A stretch of DNA of 64,000 nt from Parascedosporium putredinis (taxonomy: Eukaryota > Ascomycota > Sordariomycetes > Microascales > Microascaceae). The notes under the pieces were generated by a model, which had not been told where the DNA came from, ran no database searches, and was given only the letters and a program-made list of their open reading frames with translations. Below are positions 35,811 to 47,544 of the stretch, in pieces. Numbering within the stretch: the stretch's first letter is position 1; every line of letters starts with the position of its first letter. The stretch covers positions 4,278,001 to 4,342,000 of the forward strand of contig CASHTG010000012.1 of assembly GCA_949357655.1 (NCBI GenBank), in the 5' to 3' direction. The position numbers and the translations under genes were made by a program.

Positions 35811-38310
35811 ATGGCCTCCTCCCAGCCGCCAAAGAGGGTTCGCACAGGCTGCTTGAAGTGTAGAGTTCGTCGTCGAAAGTGTAAGTCTGGTGTTTTTATT
35901 CTTATTTTTATTATCTATCGCTTTCCAATCGCTGGGTTTGGCCGTCGGAGACAATTGGGATCTCCGCGGCGAGATAGGGAACCGGCTGCCGGAGAACCCA
36001 CAACGGCATGGGCATACCCGCGTTGTCTTATCTGTCGGCGATAAAGCAAAGAAAAAAACAATTCTTACAAGTTAGTATTGTGACACTGACCTGTGCCTTC
36101 TTCTGGGCCATCTCACAGGTGACGAAGGAAAGCCGAGATGTCAGCGCTGCATCGCCGGCGGTTTCGAGTGCCAATACGGCACGCGTCTTTCCTTCCTCCA
36201 GAAAAACGCCATCACATCCGTCCCTAGCCAACCGAGCCCAACTGAAGGGCCTACCCCAACATACAGAAAAGTTCAGGTAAGCAAGCAAGCAATCGACAAG
36301 ATTGCGCCCGCGGGACGGGTCATCGACAAGGACTCTTCCGAGTTTCTTCTCAGAAGTCCTACGTCGAGCTCGAGTGCTAAGTACCGGTCGACGGTAGTTT
36401 GTGAGGGAAGAGAAAGCTTCATCCTCTACAAAGACAAATCCACAGCTCAGCGTACGCGATGCGTCTACCACCTCCTGCGACACTCCTTCGGGATCGGAAG
36501 ATAGGTCCGTCGCGGGTCCCGACACGCCCTCCAGTCCTCCACCTCTCCAATTCGTGATCGAAGCTAGGCCGTTCACCACATCTCCATCATCGGCGCAACC
36601 GCAACCGCAATCTAGCCGCTTGGGCCCAGAGAAACCCGACGGCATTAAATCCCCTGCTTCTCCGGAAGGGCCTCAGCAACGACCACCACAGGGCCAGCGC
36701 TCTACGAATGGATACGAGATCGCCTTGGACGCGCTCCTGTCCCTCGGTACCGAGCAAGGTTCTCCCGACGAAGAAAGCCTGGCCCTGATGCCTTTTAGCC
36801 CTGGGCAACCTTTTAGTCCCACGCGAGACCTTCTGAGTCCTTCCGGAGAGAAGAGGACCTCCTTTAGTCCATTCAGCTCCCTAGTCATTCAACCTTCCGC
36901 CAAAATCCTCAGAACCAACAGCCAAGACGTCTCCTTTAACCGCCCCGAGCTTCGCCGGCAGCATAGCACGCCTCAGACAGACGCATCCCCTAGCATCATT
37001 ATAACTGAGCAGTCGGCAAGCGAACTCGATAATCTGGCCGCTATACCCATCATCCCCGAAACTCAGGTCCTTGAAATTCTCCGCCATTACCGCTATGAGA
37101 TATCTCCATGGGTATGTTTAGAACTTACCAGCCCAATACCCCTTTCCCGACATGGTGCTTTATTGTTGCACATCATCAGACACGGTTTGGATGACATTCT
37201 AACCACGCAAGGGACCAGCTTGATATCTGCGACCTTGGCCAGGCCTTTGGCGTCACAGCCCCCTGCTTCGCATCCTCGTCAAACGCGATACTGTACTCGC
37301 TTTTGGCATTTACCTCGAATGTATCCCAACGTCTTGGAAACTGCGTCAATGATGAATCTATCCGAACGGCTCTCGTGGCGCGGGCACAATCGATCGCCAC
37401 ACACATTCCGGATCAAGACATCTCGACGAGACTTTTGCGCCGTCATGGCGTGGTGCCAAGGGATGCTTGTGGGCGAATTAGGAACCCCGATAACTATGCC
37501 ATTGGACGGTATCGCCGACCTCCTCGGCCAATCCGTGATGCCTTTCGAGAGCCATCCCATGACGACGCCTCTATACTACCTCATGCTCCGGTTCGGTAGG
37601 TTTCTTTATCAGTCTCCCGATTCTTGTGCCTAGCTAATTGTGCTGCGTATATCAGATTTATCTCAAGCTCTGGCCAACGAGCAACCGCTAAACCTACCGC
37701 TATGGATGCCTTTGGACTTTGGAAGAAGATCAGAGCTCGCCGTTAGTGTTTTTCACGCTACCGCGCAAGCCCTCTTCCTCTGCGGCCGGGTCATCAACCT
37801 GATATATGGAGGAGTGGAGTGCACCGGCAGCACGGACAGCCTCATCGTCCAGTGGACCGGCCTTATTGAGGAGTTGAGCTCGTGGTACGCTCATAGACCG
37901 GAAGAAGTCAAGCCAATGGTGGACCTGGACGGCAAGGGCGACGCGTTCCCTACTATACTATTTACCACAGGGGCGGCCTTGCTGTCGAATCAGCTCTATC
38001 ACACCGGCATGCTCCTCCTCCTACGGAACAGGCCCCGCACCTTCAAGGGCGTAGGGACAGGCCACAAACCATCGTCGTCCATGTCCTCGCTCTGGCACGC
38101 GCGGCGAATCTGCGGCATCTCCTCGCCAACGAGGCTCGCGGCACGTGGGATCCGAGTCTCCTAGCGTCGTTTGTGACGGCGGCGAAGGGGATGACGCACT
38201 CGACGCAGCACCAGCTTCTCCTAAAGAGACTTGGTGATGTGGGTCGACTGACGGGGTGGAATGTTGATCACTATTGGAGGGTTAAGGGACGAGTGGGGGT
38301 GTACGCATGA
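35811..38310 (+). CDS. Zn2Cys6 fungal-specific transcription factor, two frame lesions
   Basis: Five exons: 35811-35880, 36119-36276, 36398-37111, 37219-37595 and 37656-38310; about 658 residues. The binuclear zinc cluster at residues 14-44 is split by intron 1: CLKCRVRRRKC then DEGKPRC, CIAGGFEC. After a long Ser/Pro-rich linker comes the fungal_trans_2-like regulatory domain, from LDICDLGQAFGVTAPC to the C-terminal GDVGRLTGWNVDHYW. It would act as a nuclear, sequence-specific regulator. Two lesions are inferred. About two bases (GC) are missing at 37437-37441, where LLRAVMAWCQG is expected. One C is missing at 38121-38122 (GISLANEARG). With these the length is 659 codons. Position next to xylose reductase suggests pentose or hemicellulose control. 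It is homologous to the convergent gene that ends at 38625. Confidence 0.85.
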
Positions 38311-38624
38311 GTGACGAGAGGCCCCCTTTTTTTTTCTTTTGTTTGTACGAGTAGATACCCTGTTGGTTTGAAAATAATGCTTTTTTGGCGTCAGTTGATG
38401 GTTTGGTTGACACATTATGTTGGCTGGTATATTTTGTACCTACTCTCTTTTTTGTTTTATGTCATTGCTAAAATGAAATCTGGAGTATTATGCTTTGTTA
38501 CATTTTCAACTCCCAAAACGCCAAATTCCAAGCCCATCCAAGCCCATGCGCAAAATACATCCCGTAAACTCTTAAGAAAGCAAAAATCAAACAAGGATCC
38601 AACGTGACGAGAAACGCGCGCAAC
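38311..38624. other. Intergenic between convergent regulator paralogs
   Basis: 314-bp AT-rich spacer with the 3' ends of both regulator genes. No feature seen. Confidence 0.5.
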
Positions 38625-40283
38625 CTAGAACCCGCTCCTTTTTACCCTATAGCCCCACACCTCCTCCAGATCGGCGATGCGCCAGCACGTACCCCATCCG
38701 GTCAACGCTTCAATGTTCCAAATCAGCCGTACGAGGACTTGGTGCTCGGACTTGTGAGTGAGGAGTCTCCCGGCCACCCATAGCGGCTGTATAGCGTTGT
38801 TGAGGCACCCGTGGTGGGGGTTCGTCCAAGAGATGCCGCAGACGCGCTTGGCGTGCCAGAGCGGGGAAGCGACGGAGCCCGTGCCGGGGCGCCGCGGAGG
38901 CGGAGGGGCTTGGGGCACATGTCGAGCATGACGATGCAGGCGGTGTGGTAGAGCTGATTGGCGGAGATGGCGGACCAGCGGGAGTAGAGGATCTCGGGAA
39001 AGGGGCTGGTCTCGACGATCTTGGCGGGGACGAAGTCCGGGGCCGGTCGGCGAGCCAGGCCTGCAGCTCGTCCCAGAGGGCGAGCCAGCGGTCCTCGAAG
39101 CCCGGGCCGGCGCAGCCGTTGCGCTCGCCGAGCTCGAGGAAGCGGGTGCGTTGGGCGAGGAGCTCGCAGGCGCAGGCGCAGAGGTAGACGGCGTAGTTGG
39201 CGTGCATGTCCGGGTGCGGGGAGGCGCGGAAGAGGGCGCGGGCGTTGGGGGAGGGGAGGCCGAGGCGTTGGATAAGGGGTGAGCCATTGCGAAGGGGGAG
39301 GAGGGTGGATTCGGTGCCGTCGGAGATGAGGGCTCCGCAGACGTCTGGGGGTGACATACAAGTTAGCAATTTTGAGACAATCTTCAATCAATCACCAACG
39401 TACCCATGCGAGCGTAGCACCAAAACACGGCTTGGAGCAGCCCGCCGCTGAAGCCGTGGACGCCGAAAGTGCTGAAGAGGGCGGCGCAGCCCTCGAGGTG
39501 CTTGCGCCAATCCTGGGCGCTGGCGGACATCATCTCGAGGCAGCACAGCAGGGTGCAGATGGGTATGACTTGGACGTCGCGGGCCTCGAGCAGCGGGGCG
39601 AGCAGGCGGATGGCTTCCTGGTAGAGCTCGAGGCTGTCAAAGGAGTGGGCGCGGCCGCCGGCCTTGCGCTCCGTCTGGCGGGCGGAGAGGGCGAGGACGG
39701 AGTAGAGCAGGGCGGGGGAGGTGCGGGCGAGGGAGGTGATTTGGGTGCCGAAGGCGCGGTCGCTGTCGAACATGTCGAGCCAGGGGGCGACTTGGTCCAC
39801 GTAGTTGGCGAGGTACTTGACGCGGGAGCCGGCGCCCGCGGCGAGGATGGTGGCCGTTTCGCGGCGCTGCTCCTCGGCTAACAGAGCGATGAGGTCTGGG
39901 TCTCGCGGCGGGGCAACGGAGCCCGAAGCGCCGTGCTCGCCCCGTTAACGGTGTCGTCATTGTCGTTGTTGTTGTCGGCGCCGGCGGCGGGCTGCCCTGG
40001 CGGGTCGGGGCGACGGATTGCGCGGTGTGGAAGATGAGGCTGCGCAGCTCGTCACGGTATTCTTGGTACCCCTGGTTCAGGGTAAACTCGTCGGGGCGCC
40101 AGGTCATGGATGGGGAGGAGCCGTCGAGGGATAGGCCGGTGGGCGAGATGGCGTGGGCGGCGGCCGGGGTAGCGGCGGCGGGGACCCCGGATTGCCAGGG
40201 GGTCATGAGGTAGTGGGGCTCCCCGCGAAGGGGTTGCCCTCGCGGGAGGAGGAGTCGTGGGAGTCTGCGGGAGGCGGCGTCAT
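38625..40283 (-). CDS. Fungal_trans_2 regulatory-domain protein without zinc cluster, five frameshifts
   Basis: Exons are 40283-39404 and 39344-38625; about 534 residues. The N-terminus (MTPPPADSHDSS, then a disordered stretch with Asn/Asp runs) has no Zn2Cys6 cluster, and none is visible in the 1 kb upstream. The rest is a fungal transcription-factor regulatory domain: APWLDMFDSDRAFGTQITSL, ALLYSVLALSARQTERK, ANQLYHTACIVMLDMCPK, SPLWHAKRVCGIS and LTGWGTCWRI. It aligns by eye with the neighbour regulator along its whole domain. One base is missing at each of 40214-40217, 39995-39997, 39940-39943, 39039-39042 and 38886-38889; adding five gives 535 codons. The break at 39995 is in low-complexity sequence and is the least certain. 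It may be a cofactor or corepressor of the neighbour, or a regulator whose DNA-binding exon was lost. Confidence 0.72.
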
Positions 40284-41254
40284 GGTCCCCTCGGAGGGAT
40301 TGAGCTCGTGGGGAGAAGGGGAGCCAAAGGAGGCGGAAATTACAGCTCGGGGGAGGGGTGACTTTTATTAGGGTGGTTTTTTTAGCTTAGCTTGTGATTG
40401 GGAAAAGGGTACTGGCTACGACTGTGGTGCTACAGGCAGGTGCAAGTGGAAGCGGTGGCGACAAGCGTAAAAGGCAGGTAGACGGTGGTAGCCGCTTCCC
40501 AAAGTGGTGCTAGCACTGAGGAAGGCACGCTGAGGTTTAGTTAGAGAGGAAAGTGCAGCTGGTTCGCTGGAAAGGGGCGCTTGGATTGGCCTGAGGTCAA
40601 TTGGTGGGGTTAATCCCGAGGACGCGGGCGCTGGAGGGCTCGCCATTAACTCCCCGATTGCTTCGACGGGAGTGCACCTTCCAGTTTCGTGACCACCATC
40701 TTCAGTTTCCCGACAGAGCTGGTAACGATGCCTATTGTTTGAATTGGGGCGAGTTGTACCTGAAGACATTGGATCCATTCAGGATAGCTGCTCTTGCTCA
40801 AAAGATTGAATCTTCGGCGTGTGCGTGGTAATACACCCTCCTCTCAGCACGGCCATGCGTTTGTCAGTCAACCGTACAACCAAATTATCACCTCGATGTT
40901 GACATCTCACCATATTCAACACAGACAAGACTTCAAAAGACCTCGGTACCTTTAATATTCATGCTATTCGAGATCTTTCGGATCTTTAAGTGAAACATTT
41001 TATTGAATTCGCGTTGATCCATGGTCTATCATCCAAACATTCCAGTGCGCTCGTTCCTTTGACGAACTGACGGCTCCACCACCCAGTCCCAAGTCTAATG
41101 GCCTTGCACATGTATTTCACCCATTGTCAAACTCATCAATGTAATAAACGCAACCAGAAGACGGGCCGAACAAAAAAAAAAAAAAAACGGAAAGCGCCGT
41201 TACAGAATTACACCCCAGACATGCATAAAAATAATTTATCACTCCCCTTTGCAC
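40284..41254. other. Intergenic
   Basis: About 1 kb upstream of the zinc-cluster-less regulator and downstream of transketolase. I looked for a Zn2Cys6 exon on the minus strand and found none. It includes an A15 run near 41168. Confidence 0.5.
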
Positions 41255-43778
41255 TTAGAGCTCGACAAACTCGTGCCTGAGAAGCTCGTCTCCCTTGAGC
41301 TTCTCCAGATACCCTCCACCTTGGCGGTCAAAGACTCGACATCGAAACCAAAGTACTTGTAGGCCGCAGGCCCGGGAAGGAGTGACCAAACGTCTTCATA
41401 CACGCGCCCGCATCCGCGTAGCGCCCCAGCCATTCGCAGCGTACGGCTCGATGACGACAGCAGGCAGGCGGTGGCGCTGGAGGACCTCGCGCCTATACTC
41501 GAGGGGCTGGGCCTCGAACAGCCTCCACGAAGGGAAACTGACGACGCGGGCCTCGACGCCGCGCTCGCGCAGACGATCGGCGACGCCCACGGCGTGGGAC
41601 AGCTCGGCGCCGACGCCGACGAGCGTGAGCGTGGCGGCGGGGTTCTCGCGCAGCACGTAGGCGCCCCGGAGGACGCCTTCGCGGCTGGTGCCCGCGAGCT
41701 GGGGCACCTTGTGGCGGCTGGTGGACACGATGGTGGGGGTGCCTTCGGCGGCGAGGGCGGCGGTCAAGCGCCCGCCGTCTCCTCGCTGTCGCCGGGGCGG
41801 ATGTATTGGATGTTGGGCATGGCGCGGTAGAGGGTGGCGAGCTCGATGGGTTGGTGGGTGGGGCCGTCTTCGCCGAGGCCGATGGAGTCGTGGGTGGCGG
41901 CGTGGATGACCTTGAGGTGCTGGAGGGCGCCTGTGCGAGTTTGAGTGTGGTTAGTGTTGGGCTACCTAAAGAAAAGAAGATGGAGCCAGAGGAGAAAACA
42001 GGGAAGAAGAGACGTACCCATGCGGACGGCGGGGGCGGCGTAGAGGTAGAACATGAAAAAGGAAGAGGTGACGGGGATGATGGTGCCCGTGTTGTAGGCG
42101 GCGAGACCGTTGGCGATGGCGCACATGGCGTGCTCGCGGATGCCGTAGTGGATGTAGCGGCCGGTGTAGTTTCCGTTGATGCCGCAACCAGTCTTGAGAT
42201 CAGGCTGTTGTGAGGAAAAGCGAAGGTTAGTATCGAATATGTGTTTGGACAATTTCAAGAGGCTAACAATAGCCGTGTCTCTCTCAAGGGAGCTTACAAA
42301 AAGACTTACATGTTGGAAATCGACCTTGCCAGGCCAAATCATGTGCACGGAGGGCGACAGATCCGCCGTGCCGACCATAAAGTTGTCGAGCTCCTTGGCA
42401 ATAGGGTTCAGGACAAGACCAGACGCAGCGCGGGTAGCAGTCGCACCAGTCGGGAAGCTACCGGGAGCGGGGATGAGCTCCCTCCACCTCGGAGACAGCT
42501 TGCCGGCCACCCTATCGCGGAAGCTAGCGCCAAGGTCCGGGTGCGCGGCCTCGTAGCGGCCCACAAGGGCCTCCCACTCGCGCACGTGCGCCTCGCCGCG
42601 CGCGGGAATCTCGTCGAAGAAGCGCCTGACCTCGTCGCCGACGACGAAGTGGGCTTCCGGGTCGAAGCCGTGGGCGCGCTTCATGTCGGCGACGTCGCCG
42701 GTGCCAAAGGCGGCGCCGTGGGCGTCGGCGGTACCCGCGGCCTTGCTGCCGAGACCGATGACGGTGCGGACGTTGATAAAGGTGGGTTTGGTGGCGGTGG
42801 TGCGGGCGGCGTCGAGGGCGGCGACGAGGCCGTGGATATCGAAGCAGCCGTCCTCGATGTCGAGGACGTCCCAGCCGGAGGCGCGCATCTTGGCGTTGAC
42901 GTCTTCGGTGTTGGTGAGCTATGTTTGAACCATTTAGTCAGTACATTTTTCCCCTGGTAAACAGGATATACTCACGTCGACGGATCCGTCACAGGTGATT
43001 TGGTTATTGTCGTAGATGATGGTGAGGTTGTTGAGCTTAAAGTGCCCGGCGAGGAAATCGCCTCGAGCGCCACCCCTCCTGCAGACAGGCGTCACCAATC
43101 ATGCACCACGTGTGGTTGGACACGAGGTCCTCGAACCCGGGCCGGTTGTACGTGGCGGCCAAGTGCTTGGTAGCCATGGCCAGGCCGACGGCGTTGGCGA
43201 CGCCCTGGCCCAAGGGTCCCGTGGTGACCTCGATGCCCTCGTGCTCGATCTCGGGGTGGCCGGGGCAAAGGCGTCGACGCGGTCCGAGTGGTACGACTTG
43301 AGCTGGTCGAAAGTCATGGCCTTGTAGCCCGTCAGGTGCAGGAAGGCGTACTGGAACAGGCAGGTGTGGCCGTTGGAGAGGACAAAGCGGTCGCGGTTGA
43401 AGAAGGTGGGTGTGTGGGGGCGTAGCGCATCACGTACTTCCAGAGGGCGACGCCGATGGCGGCCATGCCTATCGCACCGCTGATGGCGAAAAGGTTGTTA
43501 GCTCTCTGCTGTAATATACTCCTGTCGGGGTATCCCTTGCAACAGCTATTCTGGGGGTTTTCTCCCTTGATTATGGAAATATGAGTGACAAAAGCTTACC
43601 CGGGGTGACCACCATTGTACTGTTGACAGAGATCGGCAATAAGAAGACGAAACGTCTTGAGCACGATATCGTGAGACGCCTCATTCTCTTCCAAGAGCGG
43701 ACGCTTGACGGCCGCAACAGAGGTCTTGGGGGCGACGACGGAGACACCGCCGTCATCTGCGAGGATGCCTGGGGCCAT
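41255..43778 (-). CDS. Transketolase family, dihydroxyacetone synthase-like, eight frameshifts
   Basis: Five exons: 43778-43600, 43479-42976, 42918-42310, 42204-42018 and 41930-41255. About 720 residues. This thiamine-diphosphate enzyme moves two-carbon units between sugars in the pentose phosphate pathway. Marks in order are QQYNGGHPG, LSNGHTCLFQYA, GPLGQGVANAVG, the TPP/Mg motif GDACLQEG with IYDNNQITCDG, GRYIHYGIREHAM, THDSIGLGEDGPTHQP, and a C-terminal LPGPAAYKYFGFD. The GDA and YIHYGIREHAMCAIANGLA wording resembles fungal dihydroxyacetone synthases more than TKL1, so the acceptor could be formaldehyde or dihydroxyacetone as well as sugars. Lost bases lie near 43408, 43262, 43073, 43053, 41765, 41424, 41379 and 41312. 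Adding eight gives exactly 721 codons. It is divergent from the polyol dehydrogenase. Confidence 0.85.
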
Positions 43779-45258
43779 GTTTGCGAACTCGAGGCCGAAC
43801 GGGGGTGGCAGGCTGCTTGAGGAACGGGTTATAGTTTGTCGCGCTGGAGTTACACGACGGATGCGGGCGAAGAGGCGCAACGAGTCTCCGAATGAGTGGT
43901 ATTTTCTCACAAACCTGAGCAACGGTAGAACCGTAATCTTAGAAAGACAAGGAAAAAAAAGAAGGAAAAAGAATACTAAAAGGGGGAATCTCGGTCAATG
44001 GAAGGGAAAAAGAAAAAAAAACTGGCCCTGAAAGGTTTCCCAAGGGGAGCAAGGGATTATATTGGATCAAGATGGACGTCGAGTATTACACATCTCACTG
44101 CACTGGAGGGGTTTGGCCGATTCCGTACCGCTTCACGAAAAACGGGTGCGCTTCAACCTGCGCGATGGAGAAGAGCAAGGAGGCAACGAGCTAGTGTGGA
44201 TCTCACCACCAGAGTCCACAAAAGAGCAAGAGAGCGTATTATCGTTAATCGGTAATCCCCTAGCGGACCATTCCCTTACCCGTTTTCCATGGTTACCAAA
44301 TAATTCCCCTCTATTTGGCCTGTGCTCCTCTCCTCCCCTCGGTCTCGGGAATGATAAGCCCGGGGGGCGTGGGGAGGTGGACTTAGGAGGGGAGGGGGAA
44401 TAATCATGGGGGCCCAATGTGGATGCCCATCATCGCCATCTGCTCCACGGCGCGTTTGCCAGCGATTTTGTTAGCGGGTGCGTCAACTTTCCCTTTGGGA
44501 TCAATGAGCCCTCCGGATCGGGCAAGTTGACGCACCCGGCAGAAACTCTCCCCGCCGTCGCCGTTCCCCGGCAGAAGAAACGAAAAAGTGATGGCGCAAC
44601 GTGTGAGCGGGTGCGTTTGAAGGAAACCCGTCCCACGAGGACAAAGAAGAAAAGAAAAGAAAAATAGAAAGGCACACGTCCTTCATAGTGGATGGAATAG
44701 TAAACCCAATCGAGAAGATTTATCGAATCGCCCCACGCAACCTTTCCTCACTCCAGCACAGCGCTGCGTCTTCGTCCCTTTGGGATATTCCGCTGTTTAT
44801 CCCCAAGCGCTCTTGCGTTTGAATTTGCCGTGCCACGCTTCGCCGTCTCGCTCCACCAGCTCTTGTGATCAGTCCAAGAGGGAAAGAAAGAAATAAGGAC
44901 AGGGAGAAAAAGAGAGAAAGTCCAGAACTAAGCTTACCTCTTGATCCGAACCTCCCCGCGTTGAATTGCCTCCCCATATCACTTCCGACAGCCTCTTTTT
45001 CCCCTCCGCTTGTTCCCGGCCCGACTCACCTTTTGGGTTGCAGCTCACCATTTCACAAAACCCCAGACGCCCGCTTCTCCCGGCACTACGACCGCGGCCA
45101 CTCTCTACCTTGCTTGACCATCTTCCTCATCATCACTCACTCTCCTCCCTCCCTCTCTCATTTTTTCTTCTTTCGTATTCATCCCTTGGATCCTACCACC
45201 TCATTCAGGCCATCCTCGCACATTTCTATCGTCTAGCCCGTGCAACACCACCACAATC
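43779..45258. other. Shared divergent promoter of transketolase and polyol dehydrogenase
   Basis: 1.5 kb between divergent starts, with a C/T-rich plus-strand leader before 45259. I saw no clear TATA box and no GGCTAAA. Confidence 0.5.
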
Positions 45259-46604
45259 ATGGTTACCGTCCCGTAAACGGCGTCGCGGATGCCCGCAACG
45301 GCCACATCCAAACAAGCCACGCGAACCCTTCCCTCCAGGTCACCGCCGACCACAAGATAAAAATGGTCGAGGCTCCCGTTCACAGCCCGGGCCCCGGTGA
45401 GGTTCTCCTCCACGTCAAAGCCACTGGCATCTGCGGGTAAGTTCCGCTTTCCTCTACCTCCGTCACCTAAAAATCATATATCTGCCAGACAAGAAAGAGA
45501 GAACAAACAGGAAATGCTGTTTAATTCACCAGATGCTGACCTACAAGTACATAGCTCCGACATCCACTTTTGGAAAACCGGCTGCATCGGCTCCCTCGTC
45601 GTCGGCGGCGACTGCATCCTCGGCCACGAAGCCGCCGGCGTCGTCCTCAAGACCGGCGAGGGCGTCACCAACCTCCAAGTCGGCGACCGCGTCGCCGTCG
45701 AGCCCGGCGTGCCCTGCAACAAGTGCTTCCTCTGCCAGGAGGGCCGCTACAACCTGTGCGAGGACGTCCAGTTCGCCGGCGTCTACCCCTACCACGGCAC
45801 CCTGCAGCGCTACAAGGTCCACCCCGCCAAGTGGCTCTTCAAGATCCCCGACGCCGTCTCCTTCGAGGAAGCCGCCCTCCTCGAGCCCCTCAGCGTCGTC
45901 CTCCACGGCGTCAAGACTTGCGGTCTCAGCCTCGGCCGTGGCGTCCTTGTCTGCGGCGCCGGCCCTATTGGTCTCATTGCGCTCGCTGCTGCTCGTGCTT
46001 CGGGCGCGCATCCCGTCGTCATTACCGACGTCGAGCCTAAGCGCCTTGCTTTCGCCAAGGAGTTCGTCCCCTCCGCCATCACCTACCAGGTTGACACTAA
46101 GCTCGACGCCGAGGGAAACGCCCGTGAGATCCGCAAGCTCTTTGGCGCCGACACTGACGAGTACCTTGCCCCGCCCTCCGTGCTCGAGTGCACCGGTATC
46201 GAGAGCAGTGTGTGCACCGCTGCCTTCGCAGTGCGCAGGGGTGGTGTTGTTTGCGTTATCGGTGTTGGACGTGCCATTATGAACAACCTTCCTTTCATGC
46301 ACATTTCTCTCGCCGAGGTAAGTTACCTCCCGGCCCCGCTGTGGGCTTCCTCTATACCACTCCGATTTCTAACAAACCTTGCTTCTCGCTATAGATTGAC
46401 CTACGCTTCATCAACCGCTACAGGGACACCTGGCCCGCTGGTATCGCCTGCCTCAGCGGCGGCATCCTCGATCTCAAGAAACTCGTCACTCACCGCTATA
46501 CCCTCGAAGAGGCTGAGCAGGCCATGACTCTGTGCTCCGACGTTTCCAAGGGCAGTATCAAGGTGCAAATCATTGACGACGTTGACGCCAGGATACTAGA
46601 GTAG
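45259..46604 (+). CDS. L-arabinitol 4-dehydrogenase-like polyol dehydrogenase, frameshift near start
   Basis: Exons are 45259-45436, 45555-46317 and 46395-46604; about 383 residues. A zinc MDR dehydrogenase of the sorbitol/xylitol/L-arabinitol group, it would oxidise a polyol to a ketose with NAD. Visible marks are GICGSDIHFW and GHEAAG (catalytic zinc), the Cys4 lobe CNKCFLC with RYNLC, LEPLSV, the Rossmann turn GAGPIG, and TDVEPKR, whose acidic residue favours NAD. IKVQI near the C-terminus is typical of LAD. The sequence is close to, but not obviously identical with, characterised LadA/LAD1, so it may be a paralog with another polyol substrate. The ATG runs into a stop after five codons unless one C is added at 45270-45272, giving MVTVPVNG and 384 codons. 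Confidence 0.85.
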
Positions 46605-47544
46605 AGTGCATGAGCGCCGTAACGAGTTTTTGTAGTCGGGGAGCGCGTCAAAGAGTTTGATGGGGCTGACTCTGGCTTTGGTTGCATTTTCTTTTGCCGT
46701 AATGGCATCAACTGTAAATAATATCCTTCTAAGCGTGTTGGAGTTCTGGGTGCAATAGACCATTCTATAGATGGATTCATGATCCCCTCTTCGTTCGTCT
46801 TCCTCCATTTCCTCTACAACATCTTGCCAAATCGAAGCCATACCCAGGTCCTTCCATAGCTACAGCGCAGAATCGCGGCCAACGCACTGAGAGTCGGTCT
46901 AGCCTACCATCATAAGTTGAGGGTCTCTTCATAGGTGACGGGTTCACGATCAATAGGTCGGGGTGCACGAGTCGACGGGGGCTTCGGAGTGTATTTGTAA
47001 ATTACGTCGTCGGATTAAAGTGACAAAAGAATGGGGGAAGGAATAAACGGAGACGGGAAGAATTATGGCATGCGGTATCAAAATGGGATTACCGCTCTCC
47101 AATAAGCAGCTGGCATTTTGAAGCATCTATGGAGGGAGGGTGTCTCGTGTGGAACTGGTGGCTTGAAGTGGAATATTAAAGTGAAGGGGAAGACTGCTGT
47201 GCCGTTGGTCAATCCTCCCGAGCATCAGGCTAGGGCGGGGTTGGATTTGAGCTGTCATGAGATTTGATGCAGCCTCCAACTGGCTGCATGTAGAGCTGCA
47301 TTTTACAGTGCATCTACGGACGATCTGAGCCCGGGGTGGCTGCGGTCGTGTTCCGCTCCACGATGGATGCCCGATATTTCACAGCCCAACGTAAGTTGTA
47401 TTGAAGCCGTAGATGTCTCCGCAATGGCTCTTGTTGGACCACCGATCTTCCTGAACCGATACTAGGCTGGATGAAGAGCCCTTTGCTGGCCACTGGCCTT
47501 GATTGAGTAAATTAATTCCTCAGGATATCGATACGATAGCAAAG
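46605..47544. other. Intergenic
   Basis: 940 bp between the polyol dehydrogenase and the zinc-finger/PARP gene. No supported gene. An upstream non-coding or coding exon of the latter cannot be excluded. Confidence 0.45.

Noticed and set aside
40416..40778. A 120-codon minus-strand frame as a missing DNA-binding exon of the regulator
   Set aside because: It has no CX2CX6C pattern and no splice connection to the exon at 40283.
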